From contig JALWSL010000309.1 of assembly GCA_027080405.1 (NCBI GenBank), positions 1 to 23,234 on the forward strand: DNA of 23,234 nt. Reading direction: 5' to 3'. Source of the stretch: Planctomycetaceae bacterium. Lineage in GTDB: Bacteria; Planctomycetota; Planctomycetia; Planctomycetales; Planctomycetaceae. This document shows positions 15,962 to 23,234 of this stretch, piece after piece. Each line of letters opens with the position of its first letter. Position 1 is the stretch's first letter. The notes beneath the pieces are model-generated. The model did not search any database. It saw only the letters and a program-made list of their open reading frames with translations, and was not told where the DNA came from. A program made the position numbers and the translations under genes.

Positions 15962-16507
15962 ATGAAATTTCATTCAACACCTCTGAAAGGAGTTTATCTC
16001 ATCGAGTCGGAACAACTAGCCGACGAACGGGGCTTTTTTGCGCGAACCTGGTGCCGAAAGGAGGCGGAATCATTGAACCTGAATTCGCACATCGAGCAGT
16101 GCAGTGTTTCCTTCAATAAACAGCGTGGAACACTTCGCGGCCTGCATTATCAACGGGAGCCTTACGCGGAAACGAAACTGGTCCGATGCACCGTGGGGGC
16201 CATTTACGATGTTGTTGTCGATTTGCGTCAAGATTCTGCGACTTACGGGAAATGGATTGCCTATGAACTTTCTGCAATGAATCGCAGGCAACTTTACATC
16301 CCGCAGGGATGCGCACACGGTTTTCAGACATTGATGGATGACACAGAAGTTTATTACCAGATATCAATGGAATACCATCCGGAAGCCGCGTGCGGCATTA
16401 GATGGAACGACCCCTCTCTGAATATTCCCTGGCCCGAAAAAATCAGCAACATTTCAATACGCGATTCCAAGCTGCCATTGCTTGCTTGTGCGACAGAACA
16501 AACGTGA
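15962..16507 (+). CDS. RmlC-family 4-keto-deoxysugar epimerase
   Basis: Cupin-fold epimerase that inverts C-3 and/or C-5 of a 4-keto-6-deoxy nucleotide sugar. Seen: DERGFFARTW at 21-30, QCSVSFNKQRGTLRGLHYQ ending at 64 with catalytic His62, Lys72, the YIPQGCAHGF segment with His119, and Tyr131/Tyr132 in the position of the general acid. The 181-residue length is standard. RmlA, RmlB and RmlD are not in the window whereas RfbF and RfbG are, so a CDP-4-keto-6-deoxy sugar is the likely substrate and the name rmlC is avoided. The gene follows the GT-C gene by 3 bases with no clear ribosome binding site. It lies about 9 kb from the other sugar-synthesis genes. A dTDP-sugar substrate made from genes elsewhere is possible. 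Confidence 0.9.
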   Translation: MKFHSTPLKGVYLIESEQLADERGFFARTWCRKEAESLNLNSHIEQCSVSFNKQRGTLRGLHYQREPYAETKLVRCTVGAIYDVVVDLRQDSATYGKWIAYELSAMNRRQLYIPQGCAHGFQTLMDDTEVYYQISMEYHPEAACGIRWNDPSLNIPWPEKISNISIRDSKLPLLACATEQT

Positions 16508-16559
16508 AAAAGCGCACATTAAATTAATCGCCTCAAGGTTCTTCAGTTTACAATTTGAA

Positions 16560-17999
16560 ATGACATTCAACTCCTACACATTTTTCATTTTCTTCGTCAT
16601 CATACTTGGCATTCATTATTCTCCGATTTCGTGGAGAAGCAAGAAAGTGTCGCTGCTATTGGGTAGTTACCTTTTTTACGCAGCCTGGAACCCTCCTTTT
16701 ATTGTTTTGCTTTGGATTTCAACTGTTGTTGATTGGTTTTTGGCAAAACGAATATATGCGGCGCAAAGTTTATTGTATCGAAGACTCTTCCTGGCAGTCA
16801 GTTTGACTGTCAACCTGGGTATGCTTGCCTACTTCAAGTATGGGGAATTTATCCTGCAAAACTTTATCGATATTTGCGGTCAAATTGGTATACGGTATCG
16901 TCCAGCGCATTTCAGCATAGTGCTTCCTGTTGGAATCTCATTTTATACATTTCAGACCCTTTCCTACACGCTGGATGTTTATCGAAATAAAATGCGGCCC
17001 TGGAGATCTTCCCTCGATTTTGCGCTATTTGTCACATTTTTCCCTCAATTGGTCGCAGGTCCAATTGTCCGAGCTGTTGATTTTCTTCCGCAATGTGAAA
17101 CAGAACGTCGGGCAAATTCTGACCAGTTTGGGTTTGGTTTGTGGACCGTTGTTGTAGGATTATTCCAAAAAGTGGTTCTCGCAGATGGCCTTTTTGCCCC
17201 AATTGTAGAAGAGGTCTATTCCAACAGGATCACTCCCGAGTTTTTTACAGCCTGGGCAGGAACGCTGGCGTTTGCTGGGCAGATATTCTGTGATTTCGCT
17301 GGCTACTCCAATTGTGCGATCGGCACCGCAATGTGTCTTGGGTTCAAGTTACCAGAAAACTTTCGCTCACCGTATGCGGCAATTGGTTTTTCCGATTTCT
17401 GGCAACGCTGGCACATTTCGCTTTCAACTTGGTTGCGGGATTATCTTTACATCCCCTTGGGCGGAAATCGGCGAGGGCCAGGCCGTACGTTACTTAACCT
17501 GTCGATAACGATGCTTTTGGGAGGGTTGTGGCACGGTGCTTCATGGACGTTTGTGGTCTGGGGAGCATTACACGGTTTTTATCTGGTACTTGAACGCCTC
17601 CTTGTTCAGTTACCAATTGCTAAGTGGTCTGTATGGCGTCGTCAGGTCGGAAGAATCGTATTGATGTTGATGACTTTTGTACTGGTCTGCTTTTCATGGG
17701 TCTTCTTCCGGGCAGGCACGTTTGCCCAAGCGCACGATGTCCTGCTGGCGATGATAGGCCTTGGCGGTTCGTCAGCAAACCTGTTTTATTTGGCGAAAAC
17801 CAAAATAGCAGTCAGCTTTATCATGATATTCTTGTTGATGTTGGCTCATTGGATATTGGCAAGTGAAAAAGCTCAAACTTTTACCGTGAAAGTAAATCAA
17901 ACCCCGTGGTTTGCTCGTTCACTTTTGTTAACGAGCATGTTGTTGTCAATTATTATGATGCCTGGAAAAGATCGTGCCTTCATCTACTTCCAATTCTGA
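16560..17999 (+). CDS. MBOAT-family O-acyltransferase, AlgI-like
   Basis: Membrane-bound O-acyltransferase that passes an acyl group, usually acetyl, across the membrane for attachment to an exported polysaccharide. Seen: MTFNSYTFFIFFVIIL at the N-terminus, SLLLGSYLFYAAWNP, LPVGISFYTFQTLSYTLDVY, the FPQLVAGPIVR motif and FWQRWHISLSTWLRDYLYIP. The catalytic region WHGASWTFVVWGALHG carries His325 and His338. About ten membrane segments are visible. The open frame extends to a TTG at 16482 inside the epimerase gene, but ATG 16560 gives the standard AlgI N-terminus, so I start there (479 residues). The following gene, overlapping by 26 bases, encodes an SGNH protein, the usual partner. Confidence 0.94.
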   Translation: MTFNSYTFFIFFVIILGIHYSPISWRSKKVSLLLGSYLFYAAWNPPFIVLLWISTVVDWFLAKRIYAAQSLLYRRLFLAVSLTVNLGMLAYFKYGEFILQNFIDICGQIGIRYRPAHFSIVLPVGISFYTFQTLSYTLDVYRNKMRPWRSSLDFALFVTFFPQLVAGPIVRAVDFLPQCETERRANSDQFGFGLWTVVVGLFQKVVLADGLFAPIVEEVYSNRITPEFFTAWAGTLAFAGQIFCDFAGYSNCAIGTAMCLGFKLPENFRSPYAAIGFSDFWQRWHISLSTWLRDYLYIPLGGNRRGPGRTLLNLSITMLLGGLWHGASWTFVVWGALHGFYLVLERLLVQLPIAKWSVWRRQVGRIVLMLMTFVLVCFSWVFFRAGTFAQAHDVLLAMIGLGGSSANLFYLAKTKIAVSFIMIFLLMLAHWILASEKAQTFTVKVNQTPWFARSLLLTSMLLSIIMMPGKDRAFIYFQF

Positions 18000-19065
18000 T
18001 TCCCCTGCAAACAGTTATCATTGGATAAAAACATGGTTGCTCACTGTAATGATGCTTGTCACGAGTGTCACTGCAATAGAATACACACTTCGTTCGCTGG
18101 GGCATCGCCCATCTGTCGTTGACGATATGGATCTGTGGGCCAATGTAAGGGAAAGTGTACCGAAAGATGATCACAATGTGGTTGTATTGATCGGAGCTTC
18201 GCGAATCCAACTTGGTTTCTACACGCAGGCGTTCCGCAAACGATTTCCCAATTATCGCCTGTATCAATTGGCTATAAATGGTCGGCATCCAAAATTATTC
18301 CTGAAAGAATTTGCTGATGATACTCATTTCAAGGGAATTCTCGTTTGTACCTTTTACTCCGATTCTGTATTGCCTTCCCCTTATAATGATGAGCAGGGCT
18401 ACATAGATACATACCATCAACGAACAAGTCCCAATCGGAGAATCAATCGAAATATATCTACATATTTCCAGGAAAGAATGGTTGTCATTAACCCCTGGGT
18501 CAGATTGGTATCAGTCGGTCAGTCGATCCTGAAAAATCACGCCCTGCCATCTCCTAATTACCTGATAACACTCCCTGACCGGTCACGTCTTTATGACTTC
18601 AGTAAAAAGTCCAAAAAGGCGGTTGAAAAGAATCGAAAAGAGAAGGCGAAAAAGGTGACAGGTAAAGTCGAGCGAATTCCTGTTGATGAATGGTTGAGCA
18701 AAGCGGGAGAAATGGAGCAGTACGTCAGGAAAATACAGGGGCGGGGTGGGCGAGTCATTTTTTTGCATATGCCGATTTCGGGGCGGTTATTGGAGAGGGA
18801 TAGATTATGTGCTCCGAAAAAATATTATTGGGATCAATTTGCAAAGCAGAGTAGTGCGATCTGCATCCACTTTGAAGATGTTGAATCCCTGAAGCACTAT
18901 GAATGCCCGGATGATTCGCATTTGGATCAACGGGATGCTCCACGGTTTACCAATGCTCTTTTGGATGAGTTGGTGAAGCGAAATATTTTGGTACCGCCTC
19001 TTCAATACGCGGCGAATGACAAAAAGAGTAATCTTCACAGAATTAAATGCAGTCTGCGCAAATGA
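17974..19065 (+). CDS. membrane-anchored SGNH-hydrolase-like protein, MBOAT partner
   Basis: Protein of 363 residues with one N-terminal membrane segment (about 19-37) and an extracytoplasmic SGNH-type domain. Seen: block I LIGASRIQLGF with candidate nucleophile Ser76, AINGRHP near 100-106 for the oxyanion Asn-Gly, and DDSH at 313-316 giving the Asp-x-x-His pair. A Lys-rich stretch lies near 208-232. This arrangement fits AlgJ/AlgX- or DltD-like proteins that hand acyl groups from an MBOAT partner to a polysaccharide. GTG 17974, with GGA 7 bases upstream, lies inside the MBOAT gene (26-base overlap), so the two are translationally coupled. Overall similarity to a named subfamily is weak, and the domain is recognised from motifs and context. 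Confidence 0.78.
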   Translation: MPSSTSNSDSPANSYHWIKTWLLTVMMLVTSVTAIEYTLRSLGHRPSVVDDMDLWANVRESVPKDDHNVVVLIGASRIQLGFYTQAFRKRFPNYRLYQLAINGRHPKLFLKEFADDTHFKGILVCTFYSDSVLPSPYNDEQGYIDTYHQRTSPNRRINRNISTYFQERMVVINPWVRLVSVGQSILKNHALPSPNYLITLPDRSRLYDFSKKSKKAVEKNRKEKAKKVTGKVERIPVDEWLSKAGEMEQYVRKIQGRGGRVIFLHMPISGRLLERDRLCAPKKYYWDQFAKQSSAICIHFEDVESLKHYECPDDSHLDQRDAPRFTNALLDELVKRNILVPPLQYAANDKKSNLHRIKCSLRK

Positions 19066-20066
19066 AACCAGCCTTTCTCATTACCATTGATACCGAAGAA
19101 GACAATGGTTGGGCGAAAGGGATCCCTTGTACAACAAGAAATGTGGCGTATCTCTCCCGCTTTCAGCATTTGTGCGAACGGTACGGCTTCAAACCAACCT
19201 GGTTGACGAATTATCCAGTTGCACAGGATTGCGAGTTTGTCGAGTTTGGAGTTGATCTCCTGAAACGGAATCAGGGTGAGATCGGAATGCATTTGCATGC
19301 CTGGAATACGCCTCCTGAATTTCAGCTCTCAGGAAATGATACTGACCATAAACCATATTTGTATGAATTCCCGCTTGACGTGATGCGGAGAAAGATTGAC
19401 TGCATGACCTCCACCTTGGAAGAGAAGTTTCAAACTCCAATAATTAGCCATCGAGCGGGAAGGTGGGGATTTGATGAGCAGTATGCACAGTTGCTGATCG
19501 AGCGAGGTTACAAAGTTGATTGCTCGGTAACTCCTCATGAATCATGGCAATACTGTCAGGGGATTCCAGGCGGTTTGGCAGGCCCGGATTACCGGATCTT
19601 TCCGTCTCGGGCATACTTCTGTGATCCGCATAATATCCGGCATGAGCGACAAAACGGATTGCTCGAACTTCCAATGACAATTATTCCACACCGTGCGACG
19701 TTGTGCAGGATGTTACCGGATGTGATCAATCGGTACAGAAGCGGGCGACGGTTACTCAAGCTGATTGCCCCTTGTGAATGGCTGCGCCCTACGCGATACC
19801 GGCGAGCAGGAAGATTGATCGAGGTGGTTAAAAGAGCCATGTTGCAGAAGCGCGATTACATTGAATTCATGCTGCATTCTTCCGAGTTGATGCCCGGCGG
19901 GAGTCCGACCTTTCCATCAGCTTCGTCTATCGAACGATTGTACGACGATTTGGAGCAACTTTTCGAGTATATTCACTCCCGCTTTCAGGGAGCAACTTTA
20001 GCAGAGTATCGCAATCGGGTGCTCGAGTCTCGAACCTGTAACAGGGAGGAGATGCTGGTATCATGA
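19062..20066 (+). CDS. polysaccharide deacetylase-like protein (WalW-type)
   Basis: Cytoplasmic NodB/carbohydrate esterase 4-like protein of about 334 residues. Seen: ITIDTEEDNGW near 7-17, corresponding to the first metal and base motif, and GEIGMHLHAWNTPP near 72-85 with His77 and His79 as metal ligands. HRAGRWGFDEQYAQLL follows near 130-145, then a late HSSELMPGGSPT segment. This pattern matches the deacetylase-like proteins found in glycan clusters and annotated WalW. No signal peptide is seen. An ATG at 19047 is also possible. ATG 19062 gives an ATGA overlap with the SGNH stop and starts just before the first motif. The substrate is presumably a sugar intermediate or N-acetyl group, but this is not shown. 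Confidence 0.82.
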   Translation: MKPAFLITIDTEEDNGWAKGIPCTTRNVAYLSRFQHLCERYGFKPTWLTNYPVAQDCEFVEFGVDLLKRNQGEIGMHLHAWNTPPEFQLSGNDTDHKPYLYEFPLDVMRRKIDCMTSTLEEKFQTPIISHRAGRWGFDEQYAQLLIERGYKVDCSVTPHESWQYCQGIPGGLAGPDYRIFPSRAYFCDPHNIRHERQNGLLELPMTIIPHRATLCRMLPDVINRYRSGRRLLKLIAPCEWLRPTRYRRAGRLIEVVKRAMLQKRDYIEFMLHSSELMPGGSPTFPSASSIERLYDDLEQLFEYIHSRFQGATLAEYRNRVLESRTCNREEMLVS

Positions 20067-21052
20067 ACAGGAGCGAAGAAGCGGTCTCTGCAGAGCATCT
20101 TGCGATGCTGGAAGATGAAAATCGCAAGCCAATTGTTTTTGGGATCCTTCCAACTTACAGGCGGCAGGATTTACTTCTGGATACATTGCGTAAAACGATG
20201 GCTCAGACGCGAAAACCGGATTGCCTGGTGATTGTTGATAATGAATCGCATTCGCAAACAGCTGAAATTGTCACCACGTATCGAAAAGAGTTTCCCGAAA
20301 CTCCTGTATTATTTCTGGATGCGGGGGAAAATCTTGGCTCAGCCGGGGGGTGGGCATTGGGAATGAAAGAGGCGCTGAAGTATGCCCGGAATCAGGATTG
20401 GTTCTTGACCCTGGACGATGACGATCCTCCGCTGAAAGTGACCGATTTGGAAAAAATGTATGCCTTTGCGTTAGAGCAGAGTAGGCGTGTTGAAAACCTG
20501 GCAGCTGTTGGAATCGTTGGAGCGAGATTCAACTGGTCAACGGGCTATCTTGTGCGATTAAAAGATGACCAGCTACACGGCCCGGTCGATGTGGATTACG
20601 TTGGTAGTGGGCACATGGCGATGTATTCCGCCGGGGTGATGCGATCACAGGGTGTTTTTTTGGGCGATTTGTTCTTTGGGCACACCGAGATTGAATACAG
20701 TTTGCGATTGCGTGCTGCGGGGTTCCGGGTGGTTGCTCACGGTGATTTATGGAAGGAACGCCGGGTTGAAGGAAACCGAATTGGTTTGACACTCCGGCCG
20801 AATCGCAAGTGTGAAATCAAATGGAAAAAGTATTATGTGACACGCAATTATATTTACACGATGCGTCAACATGGGCGATACGATCTGGCGGTCAAGCGGG
20901 CTTTTATCCAGACAATTGCCAAGCCTGCGTATACGGCGATGACATCCCCCCTGCTGGCAGTACGGGGATTTCGTTTAGGCCTAAAGGCTTCCATTGACGG
21001 ATTTCTGGGAAACATGGGGCGCACTGTCGATCCCGCGACGTTCAACCTTTAA
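20063..21052 (+). CDS. glycosyltransferase family 2, GlfT2-like
   Basis: GT-A glycosyltransferase of 329 residues. Seen: VFGILPTYRRQDLLLDTL near 25-42, LVIVDNESHSQT near 55-66, ENLGSAGGWALGMKEAL near 89-105, the acidic metal site LDDDDPP near 117-123, and FFGHTEIEYSLRLRAAGFR further on. These are typical of the group containing galactofuranosyltransferase GlfT2 and many O-antigen rhamnosyl- and galactofuranosyltransferases. The ATG overlaps the deacetylase stop by four bases (ATGA), with GGAGG 13 bases before it, at the long end of useful spacing. Specificity is not predictable. Confidence 0.9.
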   Translation: MNRSEEAVSAEHLAMLEDENRKPIVFGILPTYRRQDLLLDTLRKTMAQTRKPDCLVIVDNESHSQTAEIVTTYRKEFPETPVLFLDAGENLGSAGGWALGMKEALKYARNQDWFLTLDDDDPPLKVTDLEKMYAFALEQSRRVENLAAVGIVGARFNWSTGYLVRLKDDQLHGPVDVDYVGSGHMAMYSAGVMRSQGVFLGDLFFGHTEIEYSLRLRAAGFRVVAHGDLWKERRVEGNRIGLTLRPNRKCEIKWKKYYVTRNYIYTMRQHGRYDLAVKRAFIQTIAKPAYTAMTSPLLAVRGFRLGLKASIDGFLGNMGRTVDPATFNL

Positions 21053-21057
21053 GAGGG
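21053..21057 (+). promoter_or_regulatory. GAGGG, possible ribosome binding site for a non-standard GT4 start
   Basis: GAGGG directly follows the stop of the preceding gene and lies 7 bases before an in-frame ATT at 21065. A second candidate, AAGG at 21102-21105, lies 5 bases before ATG 21111, which is in a different frame from the glycosyltransferase. Confidence 0.3.
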
Positions 21058-21160
21058 TAGATTCATTCAATTAATCGAGAAGAATCTTCGGAATCAGTCG
21101 GAAGGTGGTAATGTCGTTTCGCCCAGAACCCGTATTTTTGTTTTAATAAAGGGGCTCGGA

Positions 21161-22234
21161 TTGGGAGGGGCCGAGAAACTGCTTGCCGCTTCGGTGCCGT
21201 ATTGGGATCAGGAACGGTTCGAGTATGAAATCGGTTACCTGTTGCCTTGGAAAGATGCGCTCGTTTCTGAATTTGAAAGCAAGCAGATCAAAGTGACCTG
21301 CTTTAATGCGAAAGGAACGGTTGATTGGGCCGCGTATCGGCGAATCGGGCGGTACATCCAGAAAGAACGATTCGATATTGTTCATTCTCATTTGCCCATT
21401 ACAGGTCTGGTGGGTCGAATTGCCTCTCGCTGGCATGGAGTAAAAGGGGTTGTCTATACCGAGCATGGCAGTTGGAAAAGGCTAAATAGAATAACTCGCT
21501 GGGCAACGGATTTGACATTGCATATGAATGATTTGACTATTGCTGTTTCTGAAGATGTTGCTAATTCCATTTCCAGCCGCCATCGTGATCGCGTTCAGAC
21601 AATTCTCAATGGAATCGACTGCCGCTCATTCAGTGTTGAGCGGAATGAACGTCTGGAGATTCGTCAGGAATTGGGGATCGATGCGGATGCGTTTGTCATT
21701 GGGAAGATTGCGAATTTCCTGCCGGTCAAGCAGCATGAAACTCTGATTCAAGCCTTCGCTCAGTTTCACCGTGAACACTCCGATTCACGACTGGTTCTCG
21801 TTGGTCAGTTCCGGGAACGTGACGATTACATCAGGCGTGTTGCGAAAGAGCAGGGCGTTGATTCGAAAGTTATTATCACCGGGCCAAGAACGGATGTCCC
21901 CAGAATATTACGATCCTTGGATCTTTTTGCGATGTCTTCCCGATCCGAAGGGTTGCCTGTTTCGTTACTCGAGGCGCTGGCCTGTTCGTTGCCTGTTGTT
22001 TGTACAGAAGTCGGAGGAATTCCGGGAGTTGTTACCGATGGCGAGGAAGGATTTCTTGTGCCCGTTGGCGATGCGAAGTTGATGGCTCAGAGATTTGACC
22101 AGTTATATCTCAATCAGGATTTGAGAAAACAGATGGGGGCAGCCGGAGAGCGTTTGATCAACGAAAATTACGACATCAGCCAGATGGTTAAAAAGGTCGA
22201 AAGTGAGTACTGTCACATCCTTGCAGGTAAATAA
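21161..22234 (+). CDS. glycosyltransferase family 4 (true N-terminus probably upstream)
   Basis: Retaining GT-B glycosyltransferase. Seen from TTG 21161: GGAEKLLAASVPYW, FDIVHSHLPITGLVGR near 71-86, VYTEHGS near 98-104, IAVSEDV, ILNGID near 148-153, IGKIANFLPVKQHETLI near 180-196 and SEGLPVSLLEALACSLPVV, whose E263 and E271 form the E-x7-E donor site. The first beta strand of the fold is missing if TTG 21161 is the start. The same frame is open back to 21053 and encodes RIFVLIKGLGLGGAEK just upstream, exactly what family members carry. No ATG, GTG or TTG exists in frame between 21053 and 21161. The C-terminus overlaps the next gene by 32 bases. Confidence 0.88.
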   Translation: MGGAEKLLAASVPYWDQERFEYEIGYLLPWKDALVSEFESKQIKVTCFNAKGTVDWAAYRRIGRYIQKERFDIVHSHLPITGLVGRIASRWHGVKGVVYTEHGSWKRLNRITRWATDLTLHMNDLTIAVSEDVANSISSRHRDRVQTILNGIDCRSFSVERNERLEIRQELGIDADAFVIGKIANFLPVKQHETLIQAFAQFHREHSDSRLVLVGQFRERDDYIRRVAKEQGVDSKVIITGPRTDVPRILRSLDLFAMSSRSEGLPVSLLEALACSLPVVCTEVGGIPGVVTDGEEGFLVPVGDAKLMAQRFDQLYLNQDLRKQMGAAGERLINENYDISQMVKKVESEYCHILAGK

Positions 22235-23234
22235 AAAAGACTCTTTGGATATCGTTCCTTACAGCAGAGAATCTCTAGGCGGGGTGCTGAAGTTGCTCAA
22301 TCTCAGTTTGGGGGAAAAAGAAAATCTTGATCGTAATTCCGAGTATTGGAATTGGAAGCACGAACGGAATCCGTTTGGGCGTTCGATCATGTTATTGGGA
22401 TATGAGGAAAAAAAACTGGTGGGAGTTCGCGCATTTTTGCGATGGCAATTTCACTGGAAAGGGCAAATCCTCAATGCCGTTAGGCCTGTTGACAGTGTGA
22501 CGCACCCACAAGCAAGGCGGCGTGGTGTATTTTCCCGACTCACCAACGCGGCTTGCAGAGTTGCTGAACAGGATCGAACCGATTTTATCTTCAATACGCC
22601 CAATAAAAATAGTTTACCGGGTTATCTGAAATTGGGCTGGCAAGAAGTGGGGACGTTGCCCGTGATGATGAAAATGGTGAAACCAATCAAATTAACCTGG
22701 AATATATTGAAGGCGCGTTTCAGGAGGAACCATTGGTATGGGCTGAAAGAAAATAGTACTTTTACTGAATCACTCGAGCGGGTTACCTGTCTATTCGAAA
22801 ATGAGAGAGAGATTATTGAGTTGATAAGTAGAGAAGCAGGAAAAGGAAAAGATGAATCTATCGCGACAGTAAAAAATATATCCTTTCTTAAATGGCGTTA
22901 TACGAGACATCCTCAAAGAGAATATTATGTGCAAAGGTATTATGAGAGTGGTGTACTGAAGGGGATTGTTATATGTCGTATGAACATTCGCTATGGTTCA
23001 TCTGAGTTGATGATTAATGATATCATAGCGCACGGGAATGATTATCGAATCGCTAAGAAGATGATCGATGATCTTATTGGTCAAGTCAAATGCGACTATA
23101 TTGTTGCTCATGTAGATTCTTCTAGTTGTGGATGGATTGCCTTGAAGCAGTTGAAGTTTCGAATGATTCCGTATAAAGGGCCACGACTTGTGGCCAAATC
23201 GGTAACTGGTGGTAAATTGGCGGCTCAGGAATTG
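22203..23234 (+). CDS. GNAT-like acyltransferase (C-terminus cut by window edge)
   Basis: Frame open from GTG 22203 to the last base, 344 codons without a stop, so the protein continues past the window. Seen: an early YWNWKHERNPFG motif, then MLLGYEEKKLVGVRAF as the strand pair of a GNAT fold, and a VTHPQARRRGVFSRLTNAA segment that fits the acyl-CoA-binding (Q/R)-x-x-G region. FNTPNKNSLPGYLKLGW follows. A second half has FLKWRYTRHPQREYYV, a motif common to GNAT-like proteins in exopolysaccharide clusters. AAGG lies 6 bases before GTG 22203, which overlaps the GT4 gene by 32 bases; TTG 22221 is an alternative. It may acylate an aminosugar. The 3' part is AT-rich (about 35-40% G+C). Confidence 0.75.
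   Translation, partial: MSTVTSLQVNKKDSLDIVPYSRESLGGVLKLLNLSLGEKENLDRNSEYWNWKHERNPFGRSIMLLGYEEKKLVGVRAFLRWQFHWKGQILNAVRPVDSVTHPQARRRGVFSRLTNAACRVAEQDRTDFIFNTPNKNSLPGYLKLGWQEVGTLPVMMKMVKPIKLTWNILKARFRRNHWYGLKENSTFTESLERVTCLFENEREIIELISREAGKGKDESIATVKNISFLKWRYTRHPQREYYVQRYYESGVLKGIVICRMNIRYGSSELMINDIIAHGNDYRIAKKMIDDLIGQVKCDYIVAHVDSSSCGWIALKQLKFRMIPYKGPRLVAKSVTGGKLAAQEL

Noticed and set aside
16482..16559. N-terminal extension of the MBOAT gene into the epimerase gene
   Set aside because: ATG 16560 gives the standard AlgI-like MTFNSYTFF start; the extension is polar and matches nothing expected.
21078..21092. Short inverted repeat GAAGA-A-TCTTC upstream of the GT4 gene
   Set aside because: Only 5 base pairs around a single central base; it cannot form a hairpin and is too short to call an operator.
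1..23234. Mobile elements, tRNA genes, CRISPR arrays or phage-defence genes
   Set aside because: Nearly all of the window is covered by glycan genes on one strand. I saw no transposase, terminal repeats, regular repeat-spacer pattern or tRNA-like cloverleaf.

Overview
The window is a bacterial surface-polysaccharide gene cluster. I count 20 genes that are complete or nearly so and one gene cut by the right edge, all on the + strand. No gap between genes exceeds about 110 bases. I see no rRNA, tRNA, insertion sequence, integrase or CRISPR array. Base composition is moderate: blocks I counted by hand are about 57% G+C in the nucleotide-sugar genes and 35-40% at the far right end. GTG and TTG starts are common, and Shine-Dalgarno motifs range from strong to absent. 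Together with HTTM-type membrane proteins and MBOAT/SGNH pairs, this would fit a member of the Planctomycetota. That assignment is a low-confidence inference, because there is no marker gene.

Layout. (1) 96-1424: the ATPase of an ABC polysaccharide exporter (Wzt type, with a C-terminal sugar-binding-type domain). Its permease is not in the window and presumably lies to the left. (2) 1437-7682: a nucleotide-sugar block of CDP-glucose synthase (RfbF), CDP-glucose 4,6-dehydratase (RfbG), a TylC3/NovU-type C-methyltransferase, a Lys-containing DegT aminotransferase, a sugar-formyltransferase-like protein and a CmcI-type methyltransferase. (3) 7683-10547: three consecutive family 2 glycosyltransferases (GT2). 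(4) 10551-12248: an HTTM-domain membrane protein. (5) 12294-15958: a GtrB-like polyprenyl-phosphate glycosyltransferase, a SAM methyltransferase and a GtrA domain fused to a GT-C glycosyltransferase, which looks like a lipid-linked sugar donor module. (6) 15962-16507: an RmlC-family epimerase. (7) 16560-20066: an MBOAT O-acyltransferase, a membrane-anchored SGNH protein and a polysaccharide-deacetylase-like protein. (8) 20063-23234: GT2 and GT4 glycosyltransferases and a truncated GNAT-like acyltransferase.

How they may work together (inference). RfbF and RfbG make CDP-4-keto-6-deoxyglucose. The C-methyltransferase, RmlC-like epimerase, aminotransferase and formyltransferase could convert it to a branched 3-C-methyl-4-formamido-4,6-dideoxyhexose on CDP. 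The RfbH step needed for 3,6-dideoxyhexoses is not in the window. The glycosyltransferases would assemble the glycan on a lipid carrier. The GtrB/GtrA-GT-C module would add a side sugar on the far side of the membrane, the MBOAT/SGNH pair would acylate, and the Wzt/Wzm exporter would move the polymer. Many junctions overlap (ATGA, GTGA, TGATG), which suggests one long translationally coupled operon.

The most notable points are the inferred branched N-formylated CDP-sugar, the GtrA::GT-C fusion with its own GtrB and methyltransferase, the HTTM protein inside a glycan operon, and a GT4 gene at 21053-22234 whose conserved N-terminus lies upstream of any ordinary in-frame start codon.
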